A stretch of DNA of 64,000 bases from Timburyella sp030842085 (GCA_030842085.1 JAUUSE010000002.1:17893-81892); one strand, 5' to 3'; shown: positions 45,175-54,880, counted from the first letter of the stretch. Made by a program: numbers and translations. The notes: generated from the sequence alone by a model not told the origin.

Positions 45175-46731
45175 GTGCAAGATTGGTTGATTCCTGTCCT
45201 CTCTGCTTTGGGCGCTGCTATTATTTTTGGCATTATTGGTTTTTTACTTGGTATAAGACATCGTAAAAGAACTGCCGAAGCATTGTTGGGCTCAGCAGAA
45301 GAAGAATCAAAACGTATTTTAAGTGAAGCGATTAAAAACGCTGAAGCAAAGAAAAAAGAAGCTATTTTAGAAGCTAAAGACGAAATTCATCAATTAAGAA
45401 ACGAATCGGAAAAAGAACTTAAGGACCGCCGCAGAGAAGTACAGCGGCAGGAGAATCGCATGCTCCAGAAAGAGGAGGCGCTGGAGAAAAAGCTCGATTT
45501 ATTGGAGCAGCGCGATGAAAAGCTGCAAAAACGCACAAAGGAAATCGAAGAACGCATGGCGGAGGCGGAAGAGCTTAAAAAGCATCAGTTTGAGATGCTG
45601 GAGCGCATTTCCGGACTTACGCAGGAGCAGGCAAAAGAGCATCTGCTTAAAGATTTAGACGAAGAGCTTACGCACGAAAAGGCTATGCTTATACGCAATT
45701 ATGAGCAGCAGCTTAAAGAAGAAGCCGACCAAAAGGCTCGCGAGCTCATCGCGCAGTCTATACAGAGATGCGCCGCCGACCACTCTTCTGAGGCGACGGT
45801 TTCTGTTGTCCCGCTGCCGAGCGACGACATGAAAGGACGCATAATCGGCCGTGAAGGAAGAAATATCCGCACGCTTGAAACGCTTACCGGTGTCGACCTC
45901 ATAATCGACGATACCCCTGAAGCTATTACCCTTTCAAGCTTTGACCCAATACGCCGTGAGGTTGCAAGGCTTTCTCTTGAAAAGCTCATTGCAGACGGAA
46001 GAATACATCCCGCCCGCATTGAGGAAATGGTAGAAAAGTCCAAGCGCGAGGTTGAAAAGGTAATCAAGCGCGAGGGCGAAAACGCCGTGCTTGAAACTGG
46101 CATTCACGGCATGCATTCGGAGCTTGTAAAGCTCCTCGGCCGTCTCCATTACCGCACAAGCTTTGGTCAGAATGTACTCGACCATTCTTTGGAGGTCGCT
46201 TATCTTTCAGGACTTATGGCGGCAGAGCTTGGCGAGAATGTAACGCTGGCAAAGCGCGCCGGCCTGCTGCATGACATTGGTAAGGCGCTCGATCATGAGA
46301 TGGAAGGCTCGCATGTACAGCTCGGCGTGGACGTCGCTCGGAAATATAAAGAAAACGAGCAGGTTATACACGCTATTCAGGCGCATCACGGCGACGTTGA
46401 GGCGAAAACCGTCATTGCTTGTCTGGTGCAGGCTGCTGACGCAATATCAGCGGCGCGTCCAGGCGCGCGGCGTGAGAATGTTGAGAATTATATCAAGCGC
46501 CTTGAGAAGCTTGAGGAAATTGCAAATTCCTATAACGGTGTTGAAAGGTCTTATGCCATACAAGCCGGCCGCGAGATTAGGATTATGGTTAAGCCGGAGA
46601 TTATATCTGACGACGAAATGATAATAGCGGCAAGAAACATAGTTAAGCAAATTGAGGATGAACTTGAATATCCCGGACAGATAAAGGTAAATATTATTCG
46701 TGAAAGCCGCGCTATTGATTACGCTAAATAA
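45175..46731 (+). CDS. rny: Ribonuclease Y
   Basis: 518 aa. Endoribonuclease that starts mRNA decay at the membrane. N-terminal membrane helix (about 5-27), long coiled coil (about 30-190), KH domain ([20 protein letters not shown]) and HD domain with [12 protein letters not shown] (H366, D367). GTG start with AAGGGAGGTG. Followed by ymdB, the usual Firmicutes order. Confidence 0.97.
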   Translation: MQDWLIPVLSALGAAIIFGIIGFLLGIRHRKRTAEALLGSAEEESKRILSEAIKNAEAKKKEAILEAKDEIHQLRNESEKELKDRRREVQRQENRMLQKEEALEKKLDLLEQRDEKLQKRTKEIEERMAEAEELKKHQFEMLERISGLTQEQAKEHLLKDLDEELTHEKAMLIRNYEQQLKEEADQKARELIAQSIQRCAADHSSEATVSVVPLPSDDMKGRIIGREGRNIRTLETLTGVDLIIDDTPEAITLSSFDPIRREVARLSLEKLIADGRIHPARIEEMVEKSKREVEKVIKREGENAVLETGIHGMHSELVKLLGRLHYRTSFGQNVLDHSLEVAYLSGLMAAELGENVTLAKRAGLLHDIGKALDHEMEGSHVQLGVDVARKYKENEQVIHAIQAHHGDVEAKTVIACLVQAADAISAARPGARRENVENYIKRLEKLEEIANSYNGVERSYAIQAGREIRIMVKPEIISDDEMIIAARNIVKQIEDELEYPGQIKVNIIRESRAIDYAK

Positions 46732-46739
46732 TAAATTTA

Positions 46740-46779
46740 ATCCCTGTACGCAGAAATTTTTGCGTACAGGGATTTTTTT
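46740..46779 (+). terminator. Terminator of rny
   Basis: ATCCCTGTACGCA pairs with TGCGTACAGGGAT, followed by TTTTTTATTT. Confidence 0.88.
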
Positions 46780-46988
46780 ATTTATTTTTATGGTAAATAT
46801 TGCACCGGCGAGTTATAATAATAAATAAATCTGATTTAAGCAGTTGCTTATTAGATAAAATCGCGGTCTTTATGTCTTAGACAGATGGCTTTAAGGGATT
46901 AATATATTTAAATGTTCTGTCATGATTATTTTGGCCCACAAATTCAGAAAATATTGTATATTAGAATATTGAGGCGTATAGACACATA

Positions 46989-47765
46989 ATGAAAATTTTA
47001 TGTATAGGCGACGTAGTAGGCCAAAACGGCTGTAAATTTTTAAGAGAAAAGCTGCCGGATATTAAAAAAGAGTACAACATTGATATTGTTATAGCAAACG
47101 GTGAAAATTCCGCTCAGGGTAACGGAATTTTGCCGCATTCGGCGCAGTATTTGTTTGACAGCGGAGTAGATGTTATAACGGGTGGAAATCATTCTTTTCG
47201 CCGACGTGAAATATACGACATGCTTGATGAAAATCCGTTTTTGCTGAGGCCGGCAAATTATCCAAGCTCATCCCCCGGCAGAGGTATCGCGTATATTGAC
47301 AAGGGCAGATATATCACGGCCGTTATCAGCCTTTTAGGACTTGTGTATATGAATAGTCTCGACTGCCCTTTCCGCACAGCTGATAAGCTTATAAATGAGG
47401 CGAAAGAAAACGGTGCAAAAATAATTATTATTGATTTTCACGCCGAAGCGACGGCTGAAAAGAAAGCGCTTGCGTTTTATACAGATTCGCGTATATCAGC
47501 GCTTTTTGGCACACATACGCATACACCTACGGCGGACGAGCAGATTCTTCCGGGAGGCGCCGGATTTATCACCGATGTCGGCATGACGGGCCCATTTTTA
47601 TCCGTACTTGGCGTAAACCCAGAAAAATCTATAGAATTTATGAAGAGCAAGCTGCCCGTCAGGTTTGAATATGCTAATTCTCCCTGCCATATGGACACCT
47701 GTATTTTCGAAATTGACGAAGCAAGCGGAAAATGTATATCTGTTAAGCGGCTGACTGTAGAATAA
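46989..47765 (+). CDS. ymdB: YmdB-type metallophosphoesterase
   Basis: 258 aa. KILCIGDVVGQNGCKFLREK, NGENSAQGNGI, TGGNHSFRRREI, DFHAEATAEKKAL, FGTHTHTPTADEQIL and TDVGMTGP are the signature motifs of the YmdB family (2',3'-cyclic nucleotide phosphodiesterase in Bacillus, linked to biofilm decisions and RNase Y). No close ribosome binding site beyond GAGGCG at 16 bases. Confidence 0.93.
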   Translation: MKILCIGDVVGQNGCKFLREKLPDIKKEYNIDIVIANGENSAQGNGILPHSAQYLFDSGVDVITGGNHSFRRREIYDMLDENPFLLRPANYPSSSPGRGIAYIDKGRYITAVISLLGLVYMNSLDCPFRTADKLINEAKENGAKIIIIDFHAEATAEKKALAFYTDSRISALFGTHTHTPTADEQILPGGAGFITDVGMTGPFLSVLGVNPEKSIEFMKSKLPVRFEYANSPCHMDTCIFEIDEASGKCISVKRLTVE

Positions 47766-47853
47766 ATTATGACTTTTACCGATGCTTTCACCTAGCTAGG
47801 GCTTTGTAGGCTATCAGCTCAGATTATAATATTTTGTTTCGGAGGAATTTGTT

Positions 47854-48756
47854 TTGGCTAACCACGCACTTAGACGCAAACGTAAATTTACTGATAAATT
47901 GCTTAAAAAATTGATAATAATTACCGCTGTAGTGCTGTCGTTGCTTATTATAGCTATGATTATAGTATCGGCTGTTTATATTTCCAAGAAAAGCAGCGGC
48001 GGTGTTGACTATACCGGCGGCAGTCCAGATGTATCGTTCAACACCCTTATTTTCGCATATGGCGACGACGAGAATACTCAGGCTGGCGCATTTATGCTTT
48101 TCCGCGTCGACTCATATACAAACAAAATTTATTTGACTTCACTGCCGACCGACACTATCTGCAATTATGGCGAAACCCGCGATACTCTAAACGGGCATTT
48201 GTCCTATGGCGGCCATGTTCAGGCAATGACGGCCGTTGAGGACCTTTTAAAAATAGAAATAGACAGGTACGCAAAAATTGAGCTTTCCAAGTTTGAAGAA
48301 GTGATGGATTCTATAGGCGGCGTCACCTTTGATATTCCTGAAAGCGTTTCGGACGGCAGGGAAAGCGGACTTCCAATTAATATTGAGCCTGGGCTTCAGA
48401 CTCTGACTGGTGCAATGGCTGGTGCTGTATTTTCTAAAAGCGATTGGAGCACCACTGACAAAATAACCATTCAAGAAAATCTTGCCTGCGCGATTGTAAA
48501 TCAATATCTTAAAAATAACGTGCTGCAAAATGCTGAAACTTACTTTAACAAGGCTATCAACGCTGTTGAAACGAATATTTCGCTTATGGATTTTTACCGG
48601 ATACTTCCTTTATTAAATAGCATGTCGCAGGCAGAAAGCCCGGCTGAAGTACAGCATGCAAATGGCAGCTATATATCCGACGGTAGTTTAACCGGATTTG
48701 ATATTGATGATAATTCAATCTCCAGTCTTACTGCTGTATACAATAAAAAGCAGTAA
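47854..48756 (+). CDS. Degenerate LytR-CpsA-Psr family protein
   Basis: 300 aa. One N-terminal membrane helix (about 18-44), then an extracellular LCP-like domain: FMLFRVDSYTNKIYLTSLPT, LNGHLSYGGHVQAMTAVEDL, IDRYAKIELSKFEEVMDSIG. In active members, arginines bind the polyprenyl pyrophosphate, in RxDT, PRDT and the GRxRH...RQ region. Here these read QAGAF, PTDT and SDWSTTDKITIQEN. It is therefore probably not a working cell-wall ligase. TTG start with GGAGG upstream. Confidence 0.75.
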   Translation: MANHALRRKRKFTDKLLKKLIIITAVVLSLLIIAMIIVSAVYISKKSSGGVDYTGGSPDVSFNTLIFAYGDDENTQAGAFMLFRVDSYTNKIYLTSLPTDTICNYGETRDTLNGHLSYGGHVQAMTAVEDLLKIEIDRYAKIELSKFEEVMDSIGGVTFDIPESVSDGRESGLPINIEPGLQTLTGAMAGAVFSKSDWSTTDKITIQENLACAIVNQYLKNNVLQNAETYFNKAINAVETNISLMDFYRILPLLNSMSQAESPAEVQHANGSYISDGSLTGFDIDDNSISSLTAVYNKKQ

Positions 48757-48853
48757 TTATTGAGCTTTAACGCTAATAAATGTAACGGCAAGATTACAAT
48801 TATCTCTGTAATAACTTGCTTTACTAACCTATTAATTTTTGGGAGAATAAATA

Positions 48854-50236
48854 ATGAAAAAAATAACAGCTATTTTTCTGCTTATAATATGCATTCTTTC
48901 TTTTACATCATGTTCTCCCGGTAAGGCGGATGACATTACGTCATCTGCTTCAGACAACACCATTTCAAGAGTAGAGACAAAGCAGGATAAATTTAATATA
49001 TTCCCGCGGGGTGGCGCGTCTTCGGCTTCGGAAGAAACGACGATTGTTTCCGACATAACTGCCGATGATGTTAAAGGACTTGAAAGCGGTGCATCATATT
49101 CAGCGTCTGACATCTTTCCTGAGCAGGTCAGCGAAGAGTTTATATCTAAAGACGGATTCTGCTATAATGCTATAAACGATACTCAAAAAAGCATTTATCG
49201 CCGCATGGATAAAATCGCTGCGGGAATGCACACCGGATTTGTTGTTCTCGGCAAATATGAAATGTCGGATATTGTTGTCGCTTTTTCAGCACTTAGAACC
49301 GATCACCCGGAATATTATTGGCTTTCAAATCAGTTTGCCTGCGGCTATTTCTCGGGAAATACGGCTGTTGCTTTTGACTATAAAAACGATAATATTGATA
49401 TTTCATATCTCTGCACTGCTGAGGAGCGCACATTTTTTAACGCTAAGCTTAAATATGCGCTTGAAAAATTTTTATCCTCTTTATCCGATGATATGAGCGA
49501 GTATCAAAAAGAGCTTTTGCTTCATGACGCGTTGCTTAGCTCAATAGTGTACGACAAAGCCGCCGCTGCGGATTCTTCTAACAATCCGTTTGCTTTTACT
49601 GCATACGGCGCGCTTGTCAATGGAACGGCGATTTGCGAAGGCTATTCCCGCGCGTTTCAGCTGCTTATGAAATGCGTCGGCATAGACTGCACCTTAATCA
49701 CCGGCTCTTCTAAGGAGCAGGGACACATGTGGAACAAGGTAAAAATTGAAAATGAATGGTATAATGTAGATGCCACGTGGGATGACGACGATACTTATAT
49801 TTTTCACACTTATTTTAATATTAGCGATAAAATGATAGCAAACGACCATGATGTACATTCGGATTACAGTGAACTGTCAATTGAGCAGCTTGAAAAATTT
49901 GATGATTTTAACATTGCTCTGCCAGATTGTACTGCGCTTAACAATAATTATGGAATGATAAATAAATCATATATAAGCAGCCGCGATGTTTTTGCAGATG
50001 TAACCTCAAATGTACTTGTTGAAAAAGCTAAAAATGGCATACGCGAAGCTGAATTTGTTTTTGGCGAGGACTGTCCGCTTGTTTTCTCTCTTGACGGAGA
50101 CAATTCTATTACTGATTTGCTCGAGGACGACGGTGTCTTGCGTGGTGTCAACAAAAGACTTAGCCGCTCAAATAGCATTAATAACATATATATAAGCGGA
50201 GTACCCGGCTCTAAGGGATTTTTGCTCAAATGGTAG
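48854..50236 (+). CDS. Transglutaminase-like lipoprotein
   Basis: 460 aa. Lipoprotein signal (FTSCSPGK, lipidated cysteine about 20). Transglutaminase core with the Cys-His-Asp triad in NGTAICEGYSRAF, EQGHMWNKV and YNVDATWDDD. Exported and membrane-tethered; probably a cell-surface peptidase or cross-linker. The N-terminal 100 residues are a low-complexity spacer. Follows the LCP-like gene in the same direction. Confidence 0.88.
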   Translation: MKKITAIFLLIICILSFTSCSPGKADDITSSASDNTISRVETKQDKFNIFPRGGASSASEETTIVSDITADDVKGLESGASYSASDIFPEQVSEEFISKDGFCYNAINDTQKSIYRRMDKIAAGMHTGFVVLGKYEMSDIVVAFSALRTDHPEYYWLSNQFACGYFSGNTAVAFDYKNDNIDISYLCTAEERTFFNAKLKYALEKFLSSLSDDMSEYQKELLLHDALLSSIVYDKAAAADSSNNPFAFTAYGALVNGTAICEGYSRAFQLLMKCVGIDCTLITGSSKEQGHMWNKVKIENEWYNVDATWDDDDTYIFHTYFNISDKMIANDHDVHSDYSELSIEQLEKFDDFNIALPDCTALNNNYGMINKSYISSRDVFADVTSNVLVEKAKNGIREAEFVFGEDCPLVFSLDGDNSITDLLEDDGVLRGVNKRLSRSNSINNIYISGVPGSKGFLLKW

Positions 50237-50301
50237 CATAACGTTAAACGGTGCTCCTTTTATCTGTGCTTATTTAAAAGGGAATATTGGCAGTTTTTAT
50301 C

Positions 50302-50330
50302 TTGACACTTATTATTAAAAAAAGTATAAT
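50302..50330 (+). promoter_or_regulatory. Promoter of tRNA-Leu
   Basis: TTGACA (50302-50307), 17 bases, TATAAT (50325-50330): full consensus, about 100 bases before the tRNA. Confidence 0.85.
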
Positions 50331-50428
50331 ATACAGGCGCAGTGTTATCAGTTGCTTAGATGTAGCATTTATGATTATACTGCTTTACATAGCTTTCGTG
50401 ACAGTCTATACCGAAAGCGTTTATATTT

Positions 50429-50726
50429 GCCGCTGTGGTGGAATAGGCAGACACAAGGGACTTAAAATTTGAGCACTGGGTTTGGAAACTACCCTGTGAA
50501 TCGCGTCAAATTCGGTGGAAATCCCGGTTTAGGACTATGCCGAGCGAAGCCTGATTATCAGGAACGTGTAGAGACTTGACGGCGCGCGCCTAAAGGCTAT
50601 TATTTCCCATGGTGAAGGTAAAGTCCGGACTACAACGCTTTTATTAGCGGCTATGGCAACATAGAGTAGTGAAGAAAATCCCTCGGTAGCAATACCGTAC
50701 CGGTTCAAGTCCGGTCAGCGGCACCA
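50429..50726 (+). tRNA. trnL: tRNA-Leu(UAA) split by a group I intron
   Basis: Exons 50429-50463 and 50675-50726. The joined 87-nt tRNA has acceptor GCCGCTG/CAGCGGC, anticodon stem AGGGA/TCCCT with loop CTTAAAA (anticodon TAA), a long variable arm CGGTA-GCAA-TACCG typical of class II tRNAs, T-arm ACCGG-TTCAAGT-CCGGT and encoded CCA. The intron interrupts the anticodon between U34 and A35. Confidence 0.93.
50464..50674 (+). ncRNA. Group I intron in tRNA-Leu(UAA)
   Basis: 211 nt, no reading frame inside. P1 forms between exon CTT (50461-50463) and GAG (50471-50473), with the usual U-G pair at the 5' splice site; the last base is G (50674). Core elements are in order: CAAATTCGGTGG (50507-50518, P3/P4), GCCGAGCGAAGCC (50539-50551, P6), GTGTAGAGACTTGACGG (50566-50582, P7 5' strand and P3) and GGTGAAGGTAAAGTCC (50611-50626, P7 3' strand). 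A self-splicing ribozyme at the same tRNA position as the cyanobacterial and plastid introns. Confidence 0.92.
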
Positions 50727-50884
50727 CGTCGGAGCAAAGTCCGCTTTGCTCCGACGCCTTTTTTTGCCTACGGCAAAAAAGGCGTCATCCGCCCGCTCCC
50801 TTGCTCCTCCTTGCCAAACCGCAACCGCTGGCGCTGGGTTGCGGTTTGGGTTCCTAAATGCGCACGGGTATCTTTTTTGTCAAC
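50725..50884. repeat. Duplicated terminator block, copy 1
   Basis: 160 bases with a close second copy at 52262-52419. It holds three palindromes: the tRNA terminator, GACGCCTTTTTTTGCC/GGCAAAAAAGGCGTC, and AAACCGCAACC/GGGTTGCGGTTT, and ends GGGTATCTTTTTTGTCAAC. No gene. Confidence 0.85.
50727..50765 (+). terminator. Terminator of tRNA-Leu
   Basis: CGTCGGAGCAAAG (50727-50739) pairs perfectly with CTTTGCTCCGACG (50744-50756); CCTTTTTTT follows. Confidence 0.92.
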
Positions 50885-51337
50885 ATAACCCAAACTAATA
50901 TAATCCGAACTTGTTTCCGATAGGAGATGGGTTCGGATTATTTGTTTTCTTTGAACGATATGAGAAAATTTATTTCCCAAATGGGGTGAAACGGAAGCCT
51001 ACCTCCAAGCCCAGAGGACCACGTAAAAAGTAGAAAACCATATAAACACAAAAAGGCAGGGAGCCATCATTTTCAAATAATGGCACCTCGCCTTTTCATT
51101 ATACACATTCAACAATTCCATTAGGAAGTACATCATCTATTGCCAACGAATCTTGCTTAAGAATATCATAGTCTGAACGTAAATTGCGTTCGGACTCTTT
51201 TCTTTTGTAACATAAACCCACGATGAAATCCAAACACAATTTGTTTTCAAATTTTTTATAAGAGAAGAGCTTGCTTTTTTGACAGACTTTGTTATAATAA
51301 AGAACAATTTTAATCACATAAATTAAAAGGTAATAGC
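50885..51337. other. Rearranged spacer with a gene fragment
   Basis: Contains a U-tailed hairpin at about 51053-51096 (GGCGAGGTGCCAT-type stem read on the minus strand) and, just above it, a minus-strand frame 51099-51317 whose last 30 residues (YDILKQDSLAIDDVLPNGIV) look like a genuine protein C-terminus. I take it as the 3' remnant of a lost gene with its terminator. Another hairpin at 51170-51206 matches the one at 24273. Confidence 0.4.
51271..51298 (+). promoter_or_regulatory. Promoter of the acetyltransferase gene
   Basis: TTGCTT (51271-51276), 16 bases, TATAAT (51293-51298). Confidence 0.6.
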
Positions 51338-52084
51338 ATGAATCATAAACAAATTACAGAAAAATATTATTCAAAATGGATAGGACAGGAAAATATTCTT
51401 GAGAGTGAATCATATGGCGTTAAGTTTTTGTATTCGCGAGAACGCAACAATACTCAATATGGGTATTCAAAACCGTTTGATTTGTATATATTTATTCAAG
51501 ATAGCAGAATTATTTTTTCATATGGAGATAAAATTATTGAAAAAATATCTGATATTCAAAAAAGAATACACAGAATTGTTTCACCTGAAGAATTAAGTCA
51601 AGTGTTGACCTCAATATTTAAAAACCCAATTGAACATAATATAAAATATGTTTTCAATGAAAGTTTTGACATAAAATTAAAGTCACGACCTTTGGCTGCT
51701 TCTGAATATCCAAAGTATTTGAGATTTTATAAGAAAATACATCCAAATTGTAAAAATATTGATTGGCTGCAAGACTACTTTGCTGAAATGGTGAACGAAA
51801 ACTTATGTTGTGGATTATTTGAGAATAATTTTCTTGTTTGTTGTTCAGATGCTCCTGGTATGCCTTATATGCAGCAATTAGTTCAAGAAATCGGAATCAA
51901 CACATTAGACGGTTTCAAAAAGAAAGGCTATGCAACTGATGTATGTATATCCTGTGCGAGGGAGATTATAAAAAACGGAAAATCTCCACAATGGTCGACA
52001 ACTATAGATAATATTGCTTCACAAAAATTAGCTGAAAAAGTAGGCTTTGTTAAGTTTGCTGATATTCTCACATTAACTCTCTAA
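51338..52084 (+). CDS. GNAT-type acetyltransferase
   Basis: 248 aa. The C-terminal part has the GNAT acetyl-CoA site in GFKKKGYATDVCISCAREII and the family ending WSTTIDNIASQKLAEKVGF. The N-terminal 110 residues resemble the GNAT_acetyltransf-2 type arrangement. Substrate unknown. Very A+T-rich and flanked by the two terminator-block copies, so probably acquired. Confidence 0.8.
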   Translation: MNHKQITEKYYSKWIGQENILESESYGVKFLYSRERNNTQYGYSKPFDLYIFIQDSRIIFSYGDKIIEKISDIQKRIHRIVSPEELSQVLTSIFKNPIEHNIKYVFNESFDIKLKSRPLAASEYPKYLRFYKKIHPNCKNIDWLQDYFAEMVNENLCCGLFENNFLVCCSDAPGMPYMQQLVQEIGINTLDGFKKKGYATDVCISCAREIIKNGKSPQWSTTIDNIASQKLAEKVGFVKFADILTLTL

Positions 52085-52261
52085 AAGCACCAAATATTTA
52101 ATCACTGTGCAGGTTCAAGTCCAACAGTGAAAAAGCATATGGCATCTTTTTAGTCCCCGAAGACAGTCGAGAGCCTCGGCGCGCGTTTTGCGTTTGGGGC
52201 TTTTTTCTTTTGCCGCTTGATACCCGCATTTATAAATGGTATCTATTTTGTCAACACTTCC
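52085..52261. other. tRNA-like remnant and terminator
   Basis: CACTGTGCAGGTTCAAGTCC (from about 52101) with CAACAGTG looks like the T-arm and acceptor of a decayed tRNA. AGTCCCC...GGGGCTTTTTT (about 52151-52208) is a U-tailed hairpin. Confidence 0.35.
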
Positions 52262-52419
52262 CACGTCGGAGCAAAGTCCGCTTTGCTCCGACCTCTTTTT
52301 ATGCCTGCGGCAAAAAAGGCATTATCCGCCCGCTACCTTGCTCCTCCTTTCCAAACCGCAACCGCTGGCGCTGGGTCGCGGTTTAGGTTCCTAAATTCGC
52401 ACGGGTATTTTTTGTCAAC
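52262..52419. repeat. Duplicated terminator block, copy 2
   Basis: Close copy of 50725-50884 with scattered changes, in the same orientation, starting with CACGTCGGAGCAAAG and ending TTTTTTGTCAAC. Here no tRNA precedes it. Confidence 0.85.
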
Positions 52420-52427
52420 GCTTCTCA

Positions 52428-52721
52428 TAAAAGCACGGCCTTTTGCGGGCGGTGCTTTTTGTGATGTTTGGCCGGCGAAAACCGGCCTTTGTAAATTGGG
52501 AGCACCACTGATTATAAAGAATTTTTCCCGCTGGGCGGCCCACTGAAAGTGACCACGTAAAGCGTCACCCAAGTCCGGACAGCAGCACCAGGCTGAGCCT
52601 GGACGCAATCCGCGTTCCAGATTCGGCTTTTTCTTTTGTCTTTCCGCTCGCGCTTACAGTAGGCATCTTTTTTATCAACGCTTCTCATGTAAAAACACCG
52701 TCCCTTTTGGACGGTGTTTTT
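52428..52721 (+). terminator. Further terminator modules after the duplicated block
   Basis: A hairpin at about 52431-52461 (AAAGCAC...GTGCTTTTT), a looser one at 52591-52637, and AAAAACACCGTCC (52691-52703) with GGACGGTGTTTTT (52709-52721). Each is preceded by a variant of GGTATCTTTTTTGTCAACGCTTCTCA. A CAAGTCCGG...GCACCA segment at 52571-52590 looks like a tRNA 3' end. From 52722 to 52983 the sequence is A+T-rich and holds only the start region of the next gene. Confidence 0.6.
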
Positions 52722-52983
52722 ATCACATACCGCTCTGCCAACAAAATTTTTAAAGCCTGCAAATTAAAATTTATTATAATTATCTTATAATATTAACTAA
52801 TTTTATTAACTATTAAAATTATTTTTTGTTTTCGACTAAATTCGACACACAAATCTTATTTAATTATGTATAATATATTAGTAAAATATTAATAAAAATA
52901 TTGGGTGTACTATTTGTATAAAGAGAAGGTGATATTAAATAAAAATTCAGCAAAGGGACATATAAATATAGGAGGAAGAAAAA

Positions 52984-54542
52984 ATGAAAAAACAGGAATT
53001 AAAGCATTATGTTATACTTTAGCTGCGGCATCAGTTGTTTCAATTGTGAGTATAGTCAATTCTGATTTAACAGCTTTGGCTATGGAGCCTTTTGATTATG
53101 AATCAGTCTCCACTAAGGAAGTTTATGAGTATATAATAGATAATCAAAATAAAATAGATATTCAGGTAATTGGGGATATTGATTTAGGAAGCAACATTGA
53201 AATTCAGACAGAAACCTTAAATCAAGAGACTGCCAATTTAGAGCAGGCGACCACTGCCGAAATAAATTTATCTGATAATATTGAAACAGACATACTAATG
53301 GATGTTAAAAGCATAAATATTAATGGCTTAGAAAAAAAGGCTACAATTAATGACTTAAGTTTAATTCCTAAAACGGGCAAAGAGCAGACAAAAGCAATTA
53401 TTGTTGCACAAGATGAAGTTATGAACTTTTTCACAAATGAAGAAATTGTGGATAAAGCGTTAGATAACGGCTATGCTATATATTTTGAATGCGATAACCA
53501 GCAATTAAAGGACAAAGTTTATCATAAAATGGGCATTATTGAGATGCTTCCAACAAATGAGGATTATGAAGCATTGGCCGAGGGAAATGCAGAGCAAATT
53601 CAAGATCAGCTGGAAAGAGGAGTATTTACACAAGAAGATTTAGATAATTCCAATTTTCAATCTGTAGCATCTTATATTATTCGAAATATGAGCGGAGAAT
53701 ATTTAACTGGAACGGTTTCTTCAAACAGCGAGAAAAATAAATATAACGATTTGTTGCAGGATATAATAAAGACAAGAAAATATTATACATATTATGAGGA
53801 TCAAAGCAGTGTGGATAAAATGGATTCTGTAATTCTTCAGGCAAATGCAGAAGAAATGTTTTACCCCTCAAAGGATAACGCAGCATGGAATTTCAGTTAT
53901 TATAATGAAAGATTTGAAATGTATTGCTGGTATGACTTTGAAGGTAATAATTGGGGCGTGTTTACTTCATTTTTAACCTGCGGCTGGCTTAAGAATGATT
54001 ATGACGGCAAATATTACTTTTTAACCTTTTCACGCATGAATTCTCATCCAACTTACGGCGGAAACTTTTTTAATAAATCTGTTTATTATGAGGTACTTGT
54101 AAATCAGCACAATTCACATATTCAGTTAGAAGATTTTGGGCCAACATCTACTCCTTCATCCTCATCTGTTAGCATAACCGTTGGGGCTGATTTATCTGCA
54201 AACGGTGTTGGCGCCTCTGTCAGCTTCAGCTTTCCAATAAGTGATGGCGTAACAATAAGCTCACCAAATAATGCAGGATTAGATACAGGTATAGCAACTT
54301 CTGATTTTGAATATTTAAAAGATTTTAACTGGGGTGGTATACCTGGATACGCAAAGGAAAATCGCCAGCAACTTGCTTTTGCCGTCGCAAGCAGTATAGA
54401 TAACAGAGATTATTTTATTCATACTCCTACATACGTTTGGAAAATAGGATATACTACTTCTCTGTTTACTGCTACTGTAAGAACATGGGTATTAAATCCA
54501 TATGGTACTGTTACAACAAGCAAAGACAAATGCGTATATTAA
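52984..54542 (+). CDS. Secreted protein with a frame break at its start
   Basis: About 519 aa if the frame is restored. AGGAGG (52970-52975) and ATG 52984 are well placed, but reading from this ATG stops after 12 codons. One extra A in the run at 52987-52992 would give MKKTGIKALCYTLAAASVVS, a textbook signal peptide, and join the long frame that runs to 54542. In the present sequence the long frame has only a GTG at 52905 without ribosome binding site. The mature protein is aromatic-rich (CWYDFEGNNWGVFTSF) with a serine-rich joint (TPSSSSVSITVGADLS) near 420. Family not recognised. Confidence 0.7.
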
Positions 54543-54564
54543 TAATTTAGAAAGGCTGTTTTTT

Positions 54565-54780
54565 ATGAAAAGAACTGTTATTGGTATTGTTTTCACATGT
54601 GTTGGTGTCTTTATTAACATGATATGTATATTGGCTACTGCAATAGCTATGTCTGGTGTCCATGATTTTTGGTATATTCTACTTGATGTTTTAGGCCTTG
54701 CAATTCCTTTCTTGGTGGGTGTATTTTTATTTTTAGTAGGCATTTTAACTACATTTATTGAATATTTTAGAAAGCAATAA
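54565..54780 (+). CDS. Small two-helix membrane protein
   Basis: 71 aa from ATG 54565 (MKRTVIGIVFTCVGVFINMI) with AAAGG upstream. Two hydrophobic segments (about 4-28 and 38-64). 22 bases below the secreted-protein gene and probably co-transcribed; possibly a small helper or immunity-type partner, but that is inference. Confidence 0.7.
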   Translation: MKRTVIGIVFTCVGVFINMICILATAIAMSGVHDFWYILLDVLGLAIPFLVGVFLFLVGILTTFIEYFRKQ

Positions 54781-54829
54781 AGAATTTGGATAATTAATTT
54801 AATATGTATATTTGAATCCTTCCACTCCT

Positions 54830-54880
54830 AACAACCGGGCAAAATTGCGTTATGCAAATTTGCCCGGTTGTTCTTGTTTT
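54830..54880 (+). terminator. Terminator of the secreted-protein unit
   Basis: AACAACCGGGCAAA (54830-54843) pairs with TTTGCCCGGTTGTT (54859-54872), followed by CTTGTTTT. Confidence 0.85.

Noticed and set aside
52217..52608. Open frames on both strands across the duplicated terminator block
   Set aside because: They follow palindromic G+C-rich stems, lack start signals, and translate to low-complexity sequence.
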